Below, piece after piece: positions 52,988-62,283 of a stretch of 64,000 bases of DNA (position 1 is the stretch's first letter; each line of letters opens with the position of its first letter). This DNA is from an uncultured Lewinella sp. (lineage in GTDB: Bacteria; Bacteroidota; Bacteroidia; Chitinophagales; Saprospiraceae), in assembly GCA_913057725.1 (NCBI GenBank), contig CAJXOS010000009.1:1-64000 (forward strand), read 5' to 3'. The notes beneath the pieces are model-generated. The model did not search any database, was not told the DNA's origin, and saw only the letters and a program-made list of their open reading frames with translations. The translations under genes and the position numbers were made by a program.

Positions 52988-54187
52988 ATGCAAGCGATAG
53001 CAGGTAAGAAGATTATTTTGGGTGTAACCGGTAGTATTGCTGCCTATAAAGCAGTATACCTTACTCGCTTATTGGTAAAAGCCGGGGCAGAAGTACAGGT
53101 GTTGATGACGCCATCTGCTGCTCGGTTTGTGCAGCCACTCACCTTCGCTACGCTGAGTAAACGGCCTGTCTTTATGGATGTCACGGCAGAAGATGCCTGG
53201 AACAATCATGTTGAGATGGGGCTATGGGCGGATGCTATGCTGGTGGCGCCAGCAACAGCAAATACTTTAGCACGCTTGGCTAATGGTATTTGCGACAACA
53301 TCATTGCGGCGGTATACCTGTCGGCTCGATGTCCTGTATTTGTAGCACCAGCGATGGATGTGGATATGTGGCATCATCCGAGTACTCAAGCTAACATCAA
53401 GCGCTTACAGAGCTATGGAAATCATCTGATCCCGGTAGAAAGCGGCGAATTGGCCAGTGGTCTAGAGGGAGAAGGTCGTCTGGCAGAACCAGAAAACATT
53501 GTGGCCTTCTTGTCGAAGTTCTTTGGTGTAAGCCAAGCTTTGGTGGGGCAGAAAGCACTTATTACCGCTGGACCTACCTATGAGGCAATCGACCCGGTAC
53601 GCTTTATTGGCAATCGTTCTTCTGGGAAAATGGGCGTGGCTCTAGCTAAGGCGATCATTGAGCAAGGTGGTGAAGTGGTGCTTGTGATGGGCCCCTCTAA
53701 ACTGCAGCCCCAAATGAATGGGTTAACGTTAATTCGGGTAGAGTCGGCCCAGGAGATGTATGACCATGCTGTGGCACAATTTCCATCCTGCCAGGTAGGC
53801 ATCATGGCCGCTGCGGTAGCGGATTATCGACCGCTTGATCCAGCGCAGGAAAAAATAAAGAAGAAAGGAGATCGAATGACCATTGAGTTGGTCAAGAATC
53901 CAGATATCGCGGCTACCTTAGGCAGTCAAAAGAAGAGCGATCAAACCCTGATTGGTTTCGCTCTGGAAACAGAAAACGGCGAAGCTAATGCCCGGGGGAA
54001 GTTGACGCGGAAAAACCTCGACTATATTGTACTGAATTCACTGCGTGATCCAGGGGCTGGTTTTGGTACAGATACCAACAAGGTCAGTATCTTTGGGGCA
54101 GACAATAAAGTTGTTCATTTTGAGTTAAAAAGCAAGGAAGAAGTAGCGAAGGACATTATTGCTACGACCTTGACGAAGAATAAATAA
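52988..54187 (+). CDS. coaBC: Bifunctional phosphopantothenoylcysteine decarboxylase/phosphopantothenate-cysteine ligase
   Basis: ATG at 52988 is preferred to the TTG at 52967 that immediately follows the previous stop. The 399-residue enzyme makes 4-phosphopantetheine for coenzyme A. The N-terminal CoaC flavoprotein part shows ILGVTGSIAAYKAVYLTRLL and the active His in WNNHVEMGLWADAMLVAPAT. The CoaB half has ALITAGPTYEAIDPVRFIGN and the K-motif segment KIKKKGDRMTIELVKNPDI. porD follows after three bases. Confidence 0.95.
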   Translation: MQAIAGKKIILGVTGSIAAYKAVYLTRLLVKAGAEVQVLMTPSAARFVQPLTFATLSKRPVFMDVTAEDAWNNHVEMGLWADAMLVAPATANTLARLANGICDNIIAAVYLSARCPVFVAPAMDVDMWHHPSTQANIKRLQSYGNHLIPVESGELASGLEGEGRLAEPENIVAFLSKFFGVSQALVGQKALITAGPTYEAIDPVRFIGNRSSGKMGVALAKAIIEQGGEVVLVMGPSKLQPQMNGLTLIRVESAQEMYDHAVAQFPSCQVGIMAAAVADYRPLDPAQEKIKKKGDRMTIELVKNPDIAATLGSQKKSDQTLIGFALETENGEANARGKLTRKNLDYIVLNSLRDPGAGFGTDTNKVSIFGADNKVVHFELKSKEEVAKDIIATTLTKNK

Positions 54188-54190
54188 GAC

Positions 54191-55099
54191 ATGAGAAAAG
54201 GAATACTACTCGTTGTGCTGTGCGGCTTTTTGAGCACGGTTTTTGGACAGGAGTTGAATGTAACAGTAAAGGTGAATACGCAGCAACTGCAATTAGTAGA
54301 CCCGGCAGTATTCACTACCTTGGAACAGGGCATAACGGAATTTTTGACACAGAAGTGGACCAACGATGTCTTCGATCCCGAAGAGCGCATTGATTGTAAC
54401 TTCATTTTCACCCTACAAAAAGAAGTGTCAGCGACTAGCTTCGAGATGACACTAGCGGTGCAATCTTCACGCCCGATTTTTGGGACTGATCAAAGCACTC
54501 CGATCCTAAATACGATTGATAACTACGTGGCTTTTGAGTACGAGCAATTCCAGCCGCTTCAGTTTAGTGAAAATCGATTCGAGAATAACCTAACCTCGGT
54601 ACTAGCTTTTTATGTCAATCTAATTCTTGGGTTAGATTACGATACCTTCTCACCTACTGGTGGCGAAGTATATTTCCAAAAGGCACAGGAGATTATTAAT
54701 AATGTTCCTTCAGGCCTGTATAGTACGTATCTAGGCTGGTCATCTACTGATGCAAGTAATAGCCGTGGTAGTCAGAACCGCTTCTGGATTATGGAGAACT
54801 TGCTTTCACCTCGTATGAAACCGATGCGTCTAGGCATGTACCAGTACCACCGTCAAGGTTTAGACATGATGGCAACAGACGTTGAAAGTGCACGAGCATC
54901 TATTGCTGAGGTGGTAAATACGCTTGGTCAGGTAGATCAGTCCTATCCTAATGCCATTCTTACCCAGTTGTTCTTGAACGCGAAGCGCCTTGAAGTCCTG
55001 GAACTCTTTAAGCGAGGCACAACAGCAGAACGTAATAATGTTCGGCAGGTGATGACTCGGGTAGACCCAGCTAATGGCGCCCAGTATCGCAGTCTATAA
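54191..55099 (+). CDS. porD: DUF4835 protein (PorD-type, T9SS-associated)
   Basis: A 302-residue exported protein with a signal peptide ending VFGQ. The family pattern is clear: ELNVTVKVNTQQLQLVDPAV, then LEQGITEFLTQKWTNDVFDP, LTSVLAFYVNLILGLDYDTF and a helical C-terminal half (NAILTQLFLNAKRLEVLELF). It starts 3 bases after coaBC, the conserved neighbourhood of this family in Bacteroidota. To my knowledge the family is annotated as T9SS protein PorD; its exact function is not settled. Confidence 0.85.
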   Translation: MRKGILLVVLCGFLSTVFGQELNVTVKVNTQQLQLVDPAVFTTLEQGITEFLTQKWTNDVFDPEERIDCNFIFTLQKEVSATSFEMTLAVQSSRPIFGTDQSTPILNTIDNYVAFEYEQFQPLQFSENRFENNLTSVLAFYVNLILGLDYDTFSPTGGEVYFQKAQEIINNVPSGLYSTYLGWSSTDASNSRGSQNRFWIMENLLSPRMKPMRLGMYQYHRQGLDMMATDVESARASIAEVVNTLGQVDQSYPNAILTQLFLNAKRLEVLELFKRGTTAERNNVRQVMTRVDPANGAQYRSL

Positions 55100-55110
55100 A
55101 CCTGTAGTAT

Positions 55111-56661
55111 ATGAGTAGGCTGCCAAGAACCTTCTGCGTGCTATTCATGCTGATGATTTGTTCGCTGTTCGGAGAAATAACTTATGCGCAGCCGCTGCAA
55201 GATGTCGAAGCCTCTTTACGCTGGGGAGACCGTCAAAAGGCACCTTCCAGTAGCGAACTAGCGAAGGTGATAAAGGCTGGCACCTGGGGTGCGTACCTTA
55301 TGCGCTATAAGCCAGGTCGTGGGTTTTCCAAAGAAAAATATTGGATTGAGCACTACAATGCTCAAATGAATATGATGGCTCGTTTTGAGTTTCAGCTACC
55401 CGGTGAGGGAGGTGGAGACTTGGAAGATATCATTAGCCTAAACGGGCAGCTCTATTTGATATACAGCCGCTCTAACCCGGTTGACCAATCCACGCAGGTG
55501 ATACTGCGTCCGTTTAGCCCGCGGGGGCAAGTGACCGGGCAAGAACGCCTACTAGCAGATTTACCAGAAGGCGAAAAATACCGCCGTCGACAGTTTGATT
55601 TAGAGTTTAGCCGAGACAGCTCTTTCCTGCTACTATATAATCAGGTTCCTCCAGAAGACGATGGCCAAGAGCGCTTCACGCTGCGCGTATTCGATGAGGA
55701 TATGAACCTCTATTGGTCTCGTGATGTCAAATTACCTCACGCTGATCGGGGTTTTAGTATCCGATCTTATCAAATAGATCAGGAAGGGAATGTCTACTTA
55801 CTTGGCCGCGAAGCTGGTGCTAGCCAGGATGATAATCGACGGCCTGTATTTTATGTCTATGCCTACACCCGGGATGGACGCCAGGAGACGGTCTATCAAC
55901 TAGATATTGCAGAAGTACAGCTCAATAAACTCTTACTAAGGATTGCGGGCAATGGCGATCTCGTTTGTGCAGGCTTGTATGGCGTGCCAGGTCAAGAATC
56001 GAATATTGGGGTTTGTCATATTCGGATCAACCCTTTGACCAAGGAAGCTTACAAAGTAGACTTCATGCCCTTTACTGCTGAGTTCTTGACAGAGTCGGAG
56101 GGAGGTGATCGAGGGCGCCGCATTGCTACCACAAAATACTTCCAGTTGCGAGACCTCACCCTGCGTTCAGATGGAGGGTGTGTGTTGGTTGCAGAGGAGT
56201 ACTTTCGTACCCAGTCAGGTGGCCGCCAAGCAGGCCCGGGGATGCCTCCGATGAATACGCTGTTCTACTACAATGATATCATGGTGGCAAATGTCGCTCC
56301 CGATGGCACCTATACCTGGCTACGCCGAATCCCAAAAGAACAGGTAACGGCTAATGATAATGGTCGACACTCCTCCTTTGCTCAGGCGACTGTTCAGGAT
56401 CGCTTCCTTTTTATCTATAATGACCATCCCGATAGCTATCGGCCGAATGGCGAGCGCCGCCGAAATTTTGAAGATCAGAATACCGTCATCTCTATCAGCG
56501 AAATAACCCGTTCTGGGGAACTCTCTACCGTTCCATTGTTTTTTAACATTGATGCAGGTATTAGAGCAAGACCCAGGCGCTGTATCCAGATTAGTGCGCG
56601 ACAGATGCTTATCTATGGAGAAGAGGAGCGGGTATATCGCTTGGGGCTTCTAACTTTTTAA
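55111..56661 (+). CDS. Secreted protein of unknown function, probably beta-propeller
   Basis: A 516-residue protein with a signal peptide (about 1-27, ending ITYAQ). The body shows recurrent strand patterns with W or Y and D-G turns (YSRSNPVDQSTQVILRPFSP, FSIRSYQIDQEGNVYLLGRE, DLTLRSDGGCVLVAEEYF), compatible with a beta-propeller. No T9SS domain or lipobox is seen. It begins 11 bases after porD and is presumably in the same transcript, so a link to the secretion system is possible but unproven. Confidence 0.65.
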   Translation: MSRLPRTFCVLFMLMICSLFGEITYAQPLQDVEASLRWGDRQKAPSSSELAKVIKAGTWGAYLMRYKPGRGFSKEKYWIEHYNAQMNMMARFEFQLPGEGGGDLEDIISLNGQLYLIYSRSNPVDQSTQVILRPFSPRGQVTGQERLLADLPEGEKYRRRQFDLEFSRDSSFLLLYNQVPPEDDGQERFTLRVFDEDMNLYWSRDVKLPHADRGFSIRSYQIDQEGNVYLLGREAGASQDDNRRPVFYVYAYTRDGRQETVYQLDIAEVQLNKLLLRIAGNGDLVCAGLYGVPGQESNIGVCHIRINPLTKEAYKVDFMPFTAEFLTESEGGDRGRRIATTKYFQLRDLTLRSDGGCVLVAEEYFRTQSGGRQAGPGMPPMNTLFYYNDIMVANVAPDGTYTWLRRIPKEQVTANDNGRHSSFAQATVQDRFLFIYNDHPDSYRPNGERRRNFEDQNTVISISEITRSGELSTVPLFFNIDAGIRARPRRCIQISARQMLIYGEEERVYRLGLLTF

Positions 56662-56671
56662 CTTGGGCAGT

Positions 56672-57184
56672 ATGTTTAATGCAGTGCATGTAATTGCTGA
56701 ATTAGAGCGAAACCGAACGGTATTTCAAGGACTTTTGCAGGACTTAGAACCAGAGCTTTATAACTGGAAGCCTGATGATAAGAGTTGGAGTATTTTGCAA
56801 ATCGTATGCCACCTCTACGATATCGAGCGTGAAGATTTCCGAGAGCGCGTTCAATCAGTTCTAGAAGATCCGCAGAAGCCATTTCGATCAATTGAACCCC
56901 AAGACTGGATTGAGGGGCGCAAGTACGCTGAGCAAGACTACAATGCTGCAGTAAAGAGTTTTCTAGACGAGCGAGATCAATCGATAGTATGGCTACACAG
57001 TCTTGATAATCCGGGATGGGATAATACTTATCAGCATCAAATTCGTGGAGCAATGAGCGCTGCTCTTTTTATTAGCAATTGGCTTGGCCATGATCAGCTT
57101 CACATTCGGCAAATTAATCGACTCAAGCGCCAATATCTAGCGGCGCAGACAGGCCTTGATCTCACCTACGCAGGCAATTGGTAA
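56672..57184 (+). CDS. DinB-family protein
   Basis: ATG at 56672 is preferred to the TTG at 56663. The 170-residue protein has the DinB/YfiT four-helix layout: AELERNRTVFQGLLQDLEPE, then WSILQIVCHLYDIEREDFRE with the first metal-ligand His (CHLYDIE), and NWLGHDQLHIRQINRLKR with the two further His ligands. Members are metal-dependent thiol transferases or enzymes of unknown substrate. It is the last gene of the run that starts at coaBC. Confidence 0.82.
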   Translation: MFNAVHVIAELERNRTVFQGLLQDLEPELYNWKPDDKSWSILQIVCHLYDIEREDFRERVQSVLEDPQKPFRSIEPQDWIEGRKYAEQDYNAAVKSFLDERDQSIVWLHSLDNPGWDNTYQHQIRGAMSAALFISNWLGHDQLHIRQINRLKRQYLAAQTGLDLTYAGNW

Positions 57185-57207
57185 TTAGCGAAAATTCGCT
57201 ACTTTTG
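57178..57207 (+). promoter_or_regulatory. Candidate promoter of the sterol desaturase gene
   Basis: TTGG (57178-57181) and TACTTTTG (57200-57207) are 18 bases apart, close to the Bacteroidota layout. Between them TAGCGAA/TTCGCTA (57186-57201) forms a 7-bp inverted repeat overlapping the -7 box, which may be an operator or the end of the upstream transcript. The ATG is at 57233. Confidence 0.45.
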
Positions 57208-57232
57208 GTCTTGCACTGAATTTTATTGAGAT

Positions 57233-58492
57233 ATGGAGACCTATGCTGCAGTATTAGCAATAGCTATTCCGGGCTTTGTTGGCTTGATTGTTATCGAATC
57301 GATTGTCGCACGAATAATGGATGTGCAAGTGAATCGTGCGGCAGATACTATTTCCAGTTTAAGTTCGGGAATTACAAATACCCTCAAGACCCTTATGGGC
57401 TTAGCGGTAGTCATACTCAGTTACCAATGGATGGTAGAAAACTGGGCTTTGTTTAGCTTGCCAGATAGCTGGTGGGTTTATGCGTTAGCTTTTATTGGAT
57501 TGGACTTTAAGGGGTATTGGTCTCATCGTTGGAACCATAAGGTCAACCTCTTTTGGAACCGGCACATTATTCATCACAGTAGCGAAGAGTTTAATCTTTC
57601 TTGTGCCCTTCGGCAGAACATCTCTGCTATCGTGGGCATTTACTTCTTCCTTTATATTCCGATGGCCATTATTGGTGTGCCAGCAAAGGTTGTAGCTTTC
57701 ATAGCTCCCATTCATTTCTTTAGTCAGTTCTGGTATCACACGCGTTTGATTGGCCGGATGGGATTCTTGGAATATATCATTGTAACGCCTTCGCATCACC
57801 GGGTGCATCACGCTATAAATGATGAATACCTGGATAAGAACTTCTCTGAGATCTTTATCATTTGGGATAAACTGTTTGGAACCTTTCAAAAAGAGCTAGA
57901 TACAGTACCACCTGTTTACGGTACCAAGCGCCCGGCAGGAACTTGGAACCCAATCCTGATTAATTTCATGCACCTCTGGAGTATAGTACAGGATGCGTGG
58001 CGTACCCGTTCTTGGTGGGATAAGCTCCGAGTTTGGTTTATGCCTACCGGTTGGCGCCCAGCCGATGTGGTTGAGCGTTATCCAATCCCCTACTACAAGC
58101 ATGCCAGTGAGCAGCGCAAATATGATAGTCGTCCTTCCATGGCGCTGCAATGGTGGTCTGTGGCTCAGTTGTTGATTCATCTCGCCTTTATGTACCACAT
58201 GATGTTCGAGATTGCAGATCTGAGCTTTGGGCAGATTTTATGGTATGGAGCTTTCTTAATGGTTTCGATTTTTGCCTACACCACTCTGCTCGACCGGCAC
58301 CAGCTTTCACTGTGGATGGAAGCGTTTAAGTTCGTAGTCGGGCTAGGCTTAGTCTATCTTATGAATGGTTGGTTCGGCCTAGGGGCTGTCGGGACCTGGA
58401 TTGTAGTCGGTTACCTGGTTTTGGCTTTGGCGGTATGTTTCGCATTCGTGCGAAGCGAAGTTGGTGCCAAGGTTCCCATGGCGATGAACTAA
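57233..58492 (+). CDS. Sterol desaturase/fatty acid hydroxylase family membrane protein
   Basis: A 419-residue integral membrane di-iron oxidase. The histidine boxes are HRWNHKVNLFW (HxxxH), RHIIHHSSEEFN (HxxHH) and SHHRVHHAINDE (HxxHH), followed by a helical tail with several more membrane segments from about 300. Relatives hydroxylate or desaturate sterols, fatty acids, sphingolipids or carotenoids using oxygen. The C-terminal extension of some 120 residues with further helices is typical of the long bacterial form. The substrate is unknown. Confidence 0.88.
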   Translation: METYAAVLAIAIPGFVGLIVIESIVARIMDVQVNRAADTISSLSSGITNTLKTLMGLAVVILSYQWMVENWALFSLPDSWWVYALAFIGLDFKGYWSHRWNHKVNLFWNRHIIHHSSEEFNLSCALRQNISAIVGIYFFLYIPMAIIGVPAKVVAFIAPIHFFSQFWYHTRLIGRMGFLEYIIVTPSHHRVHHAINDEYLDKNFSEIFIIWDKLFGTFQKELDTVPPVYGTKRPAGTWNPILINFMHLWSIVQDAWRTRSWWDKLRVWFMPTGWRPADVVERYPIPYYKHASEQRKYDSRPSMALQWWSVAQLLIHLAFMYHMMFEIADLSFGQILWYGAFLMVSIFAYTTLLDRHQLSLWMEAFKFVVGLGLVYLMNGWFGLGAVGTWIVVGYLVLALAVCFAFVRSEVGAKVPMAMN

Positions 58493-58513
58493 TCGTGCTA
58501 TTCCGATCCTGGG

Positions 58514-59200
58514 TTATCGCAGGAAGTTATTAATAGCTAGGACTCCCTCAACCGTGAAGTTAGGCTGTACTTCACTTTCATTGGAACGGCCATGACTGAT
58601 CCAGCAAGTGGTATGTCCAAAGTCGTTGCCGCCTCTGATATCCGACTGTAAGTTGTCGCCAATTACCAGTATTTCTTCCTTGGCGGGGTTGGTAGGTAGA
58701 CTGCGATAGGCAAAATCAAAAAAGGCGTGGTCGGGTTTGGCAACACCAATTTCGTCAGAGACGACGATAGTAGAAAAATGATGGGTCATGCGCAAGAGCG
58801 CTAGACGAGGGCGTTGAACCTCTTTCAGGCCGTTGGTGATGAGCCCTAATTGATAGCTTTGTCCAAGCTTATCTAATAGTTCATGGACACCCTCATAGGC
58901 ATGACTTAGCGCTACTAGGTTTTCCAAATAGCGCTTGCTGAACGCTGCTGGTGAGGCCGGTTCTTCTTCAATCGCTTCAAATAGCCGAGCAAAACGTTCA
59001 ATCCGGAGGTGCTCCGCAGTCATTTCTCCACGTTCAAAGGCTGTCCATACCTGATGGTTAATATCCTTGTATAGTGAATAGATGGAGTCAGAGCAGCGTG
59101 AGCCAAAGTCTAGAAAGCTTTGCCAGAGTGCATTCTTACTGGTATTCGTAAAATCGACTAAGGTATTATCAAAGTCGAAGAGTAGCCATTGGAACTGCAT
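58514..59200 (-). CDS. YjjG-type noncanonical pyrimidine nucleotidase (HAD)
   Basis: A 228-residue HAD phosphatase that removes phosphate from abnormal nucleotides. Motif I is FDFDNTLVDF (nucleophile Asp9), motif II GLITNGLKEVQRPRL, motif III in VVSDEIGVAKPDHAFFDFAY and motif IV LVIGDNLQSDIRGGNDFG. The cap insertion and SDEIGVAKPD pattern fit the YjjG/YfnB group. The HD-protein gene ends 18 bases upstream, so they are likely co-transcribed. Confidence 0.9.
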   Translation of the reverse strand: MQFQWLLFDFDNTLVDFTNTSKNALWQSFLDFGSRCSDSIYSLYKDINHQVWTAFERGEMTAEHLRIERFARLFEAIEEEPASPAAFSKRYLENLVALSHAYEGVHELLDKLGQSYQLGLITNGLKEVQRPRLALLRMTHHFSTIVVSDEIGVAKPDHAFFDFAYRSLPTNPAKEEILVIGDNLQSDIRGGNDFGHTTCWISHGRSNESEVQPNFTVEGVLAINNFLR

Positions 59201-59218
59201 TATTGTGGATTGTTAGTT

Positions 59219-59803
59219 TTAGAGTACAACCGGAATAATGCCCGGGAAGTTCTCCTCTACCCATTTTATTGGAGCTGGGTTTTTATCGCCGGTCTGTGTA
59301 TCACATTTAAAGAAGAGGTAGTACAGCTGATGTTCGCCTTCCAGCCGATCCAATAGACGCTCCATACGTGCAGCAGCGCGTTCTGGATGCTTGTAGACTA
59401 CGGTGTCCCGCCAGATGTAATAGATTTCGTCGTGATTCTGAACGATGTTGAGTAGAATACGATCATCAATGTAGCGCTCGAGGAAGCGTCGTGCTAAGAC
59501 AGCGTGATGCTGATTCCAGTTGCGAGGGCGGCGTTTATCTTCTTGGAATTTGAAGGTATCATGTGTGAGCGCGATCAGTCGGAGCTTAGCTCGAGTATCG
59601 GGATCAACATCGAGTTTGTCAATGTTTGCCAGGACCTCTTGTACGTGCTTATATACTTCTCCTTCCGGATGACCATAACGAGGAACACCCCAAAACATCC
59701 CCTCGATGACAAGCGGGTCCTGCATGAGTTTGTGCTCAAGTTCGTTTTCCAGGCGCAGGGTTGCTGCTAAATCTATCTTGTCTGCCGACATACCTTTACC
59801 CAT
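59219..59803 (-). CDS. HD-domain protein
   Basis: A 194-residue protein with an HD-type metal phosphohydrolase pattern. His candidates are in YGHPEGEVYKHVQEVLANID, the H-D pair is in LRLIALTHDTFKF, and HHAVLARRFLERY with IVQNHDEIYYIW gives the later ligands. It probably hydrolyses a nucleotide or other phosphate. It lies directly upstream of the YjjG-like gene and divergent from the EF-G-like gene, with about 270 AT-rich bases between that contain no other gene. Confidence 0.75.
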   Translation of the reverse strand: MGKGMSADKIDLAATLRLENELEHKLMQDPLVIEGMFWGVPRYGHPEGEVYKHVQEVLANIDKLDVDPDTRAKLRLIALTHDTFKFQEDKRRPRNWNQHHAVLARRFLERYIDDRILLNIVQNHDEIYYIWRDTVVYKHPERAAARMERLLDRLEGEHQLYYLFFKCDTQTGDKNPAPIKWVEENFPGIIPVVL

Positions 59804-60076
59804 GCGGTATTGCTCGCGTCATTGATTAGCCAAAATTACAACTATTAGCCATCTAACGATCACTTTAAGGCAGAAGTTGCTCCTCTAATTTAACCACGCT
59901 TACATTACTATAAATTGTCATTTGCTATATATGCTATTCAAATGTGTTGTGATTGGTGTTTTGTTTGGAATAAAATTTTAATTATTTGAGATTAATGCAT
60001 AATTTAATTCCGATTTAGTCTTTTGCGCCCTGCCAAAAGATGCCCTTCTTTTTATATCGTTTAAAACCATTTATCT

Positions 60077-62203
60077 ATGGGGTATGACACTAAGAATATT
60101 CGTAACGTAGTCTTACTAGGCCACCCCGGATCGGGAAAGACCACCCTAGCCGAATGCATGTTGTTCGAGGCGGGTGAGATCTCTCGCCGGGGCTCATCTA
60201 CAGAAGGCAACACCGTTTCCGATTACACGAACATTGAGAAAGAACGCGGCAATTCCATATTCGCATCGCTAATGCATGCCAGTTGGAAAGACAGCAAGAT
60301 CAATATTGTCGATACGCCAGGTTATGACGATTTTGTAGGAGAAGTTATTTGTTCCTTAAAAGTAGCAGATACTGGAATCATGCTGCTCAACGCTCGTAGC
60401 GGTGTAGAAGTGGGGACCGAACTCATCTGGGAATACATAGAACGCTTCTCTACTCCTGCTCTTTTTGTGGTAAATCAATTAGACCACGAAAAAGCTGATT
60501 TTGAATCAACACTTGAACAAGCTCGCGAACGCTTTGGCAACAAGGTACTTCCCGTCCAATACCCACTCAATGCTGGAGATGGGTTTAATACGATAGTAGA
60601 TGCCTTGCGGATGACGCTCTACGTTTTCTCAGAAGATGGTGGCAAGCCCGAGAAAAAGCAAATTCCACCAGAGGAAATGGACCGCGCTATGGAGATGCAC
60701 AACGCACTCGTAGAAGCGGCGGCTGAGAACGACGAAGGCTTGATGGAGAAATTCTTTGATGCAGGAACGCTTTCAGAAGAGGAGTTGACCGAAGGATTAC
60801 GTATTGCCATCGCCAATCAAGAAATATTTCCGGTATTCTGTTGTGCTGCTGAAAGCAACATGGGGAGTGGCCGGATCATGGGTTTTGTAAACGACGTTTG
60901 TCCTAGCCCTGCAGATCGCCCACCAGCATCATTAGCCGATGGTTCAGAATTGGTTTGCAGCGTGGATGGCGATACCACTATCTTTATTTACAAGACGATC
61001 TCAGAACCTAGAGTTGGCAACGTATCTTATTTCAAGGTATACAGCGGGGTGCTCCAGGGAGGAGACGAATTAGAAAATGCCTCAAATAGCCAGACCGAGC
61101 GTTTCAGTCAATTATTCCTGGCCAATGGAAAAGATCGAAGTTCTATCGATGAAGTACGTGCTGGCGATTTAGGAGTGACACTAAAGCTAAAGGATTCACA
61201 TACCAACCAAAGTCTGAATACCAAAGGTAACGGCCGACAAATTGAGCCGATGCATTTTCCTGAGTCGCGTATTCGCGTAGCTATTGAGCCACCGGGGAAA
61301 GCAGAGATGGAGAAGCTCATGAAGTCCTTGCATATCATAGAAGAGGAAGATCCCACCCTTCAAGTTGAGCAGTCGGCTACATTGAAGCAAACACTTCTTC
61401 ACGGCCAAGGGCAGCTTCACCTGGATTTGATCAAGTATCGTATTCAAAAGGTGAATGGAATTGAGATGAATTTTATCCGTCCACGTATCGCCTATCGAGA
61501 GACGATTACAGGTGTGTCGAATACTTCTTATCGCCATAAAAAGCAGAGTGGTGGTTCTGGTCAATTTGCAGAAGTACATATGCGGGTTGAGCCTTACCAT
61601 GAAGACATGCCAGATCCAGATGGACTAACGGTTCGTAAACGCGAGGTAGAGGACCTTCCTTGGGGGGGTAAACTCTCCTTCTACTGGTGCATCGTCGGTG
61701 GTAGTATTGATAGTAAATACGCTAACGCGATTAAGAAGGGAATCCTCCAACGCATGGAAGAAGGACCTTTAACAGGATCGCCTTGCCAGGATATTAGGGT
61801 GTCTGTCTACGATGGAAAGATGCACTCCGTGGATTCCAATGATACGGCATTTATGATAGCTGCGCGTATGGCCATACGCGATTCCTTTAAGGAGGCCAGT
61901 CCGCAGATTCTAGAGCCCATCTACGATGTACAAATACTGTGTGATGCTGAAGTTATGGGAGACATCATGGGTGACCTCCAGACACGTCGCGCGATGATTG
62001 CCGGTATGGATTCCGTAGGGCACTATCAGCGGATTTCGGCTAAGGTGCCTCAATCTGAAATGTTCCAGTACTCTTCAACCTTACGTTCTCTGAGCCAGGG
62101 TCGAGCTAAGTTTACGCGGAAATTCTCGGAGTTCAATGCAGTACCATACGATATTCAAGAGAAGCTAATGGCTGACTACCACGAAGAAGAGGTAGAAGCT
62201 TAA
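60077..62203 (+). CDS. Divergent elongation factor G-like GTPase
   Basis: A 708-residue translational GTPase with all five EF-G domains. G1 is GHPGSGKTT (15-23) and G4 is NQLD (133-136; usually NKMD). The switch I motif reads RGNSIFASL instead of RGITI, and G3 is DTPGYDDF (79-86), with Tyr83 where canonical EF-G has the catalytic His. Domain IV shows YRETITG and the following KQSGGSGQFAEV. These changes place it in the EF-G-like (spdEFG2-type) branch, not the main fusA. It may act in recycling, slow translocation or stress. A terminator follows. Confidence 0.88.
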   Translation: MGYDTKNIRNVVLLGHPGSGKTTLAECMLFEAGEISRRGSSTEGNTVSDYTNIEKERGNSIFASLMHASWKDSKINIVDTPGYDDFVGEVICSLKVADTGIMLLNARSGVEVGTELIWEYIERFSTPALFVVNQLDHEKADFESTLEQARERFGNKVLPVQYPLNAGDGFNTIVDALRMTLYVFSEDGGKPEKKQIPPEEMDRAMEMHNALVEAAAENDEGLMEKFFDAGTLSEEELTEGLRIAIANQEIFPVFCCAAESNMGSGRIMGFVNDVCPSPADRPPASLADGSELVCSVDGDTTIFIYKTISEPRVGNVSYFKVYSGVLQGGDELENASNSQTERFSQLFLANGKDRSSIDEVRAGDLGVTLKLKDSHTNQSLNTKGNGRQIEPMHFPESRIRVAIEPPGKAEMEKLMKSLHIIEEEDPTLQVEQSATLKQTLLHGQGQLHLDLIKYRIQKVNGIEMNFIRPRIAYRETITGVSNTSYRHKKQSGGSGQFAEVHMRVEPYHEDMPDPDGLTVRKREVEDLPWGGKLSFYWCIVGGSIDSKYANAIKKGILQRMEEGPLTGSPCQDIRVSVYDGKMHSVDSNDTAFMIAARMAIRDSFKEASPQILEPIYDVQILCDAEVMGDIMGDLQTRRAMIAGMDSVGHYQRISAKVPQSEMFQYSSTLRSLSQGRAKFTRKFSEFNAVPYDIQEKLMADYHEEEVEA

Positions 62204-62224
62204 GAGTGATACAACGTTAAATTA

Positions 62225-62260
62225 AAAGAGGGCAAGAAGCGTGATGCTTCTGCCCTCTTT
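62225..62260. terminator. Bidirectional terminator between the EF-G-like gene and asnS
   Basis: AAAGAGGGCAAGAAGC (62225-62240) pairs with GCTTCTGCCCTCTTT (62246-62260) with one bulged A and a GTGAT loop. T-runs follow on the plus side (CTTTCTGTTTTT), and A/T-rich sequence lies on the other side, so it can serve both convergent genes. Confidence 0.82.
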
Positions 62261-62283
62261 CTGTTTTTATGCTAATCGCTTTC

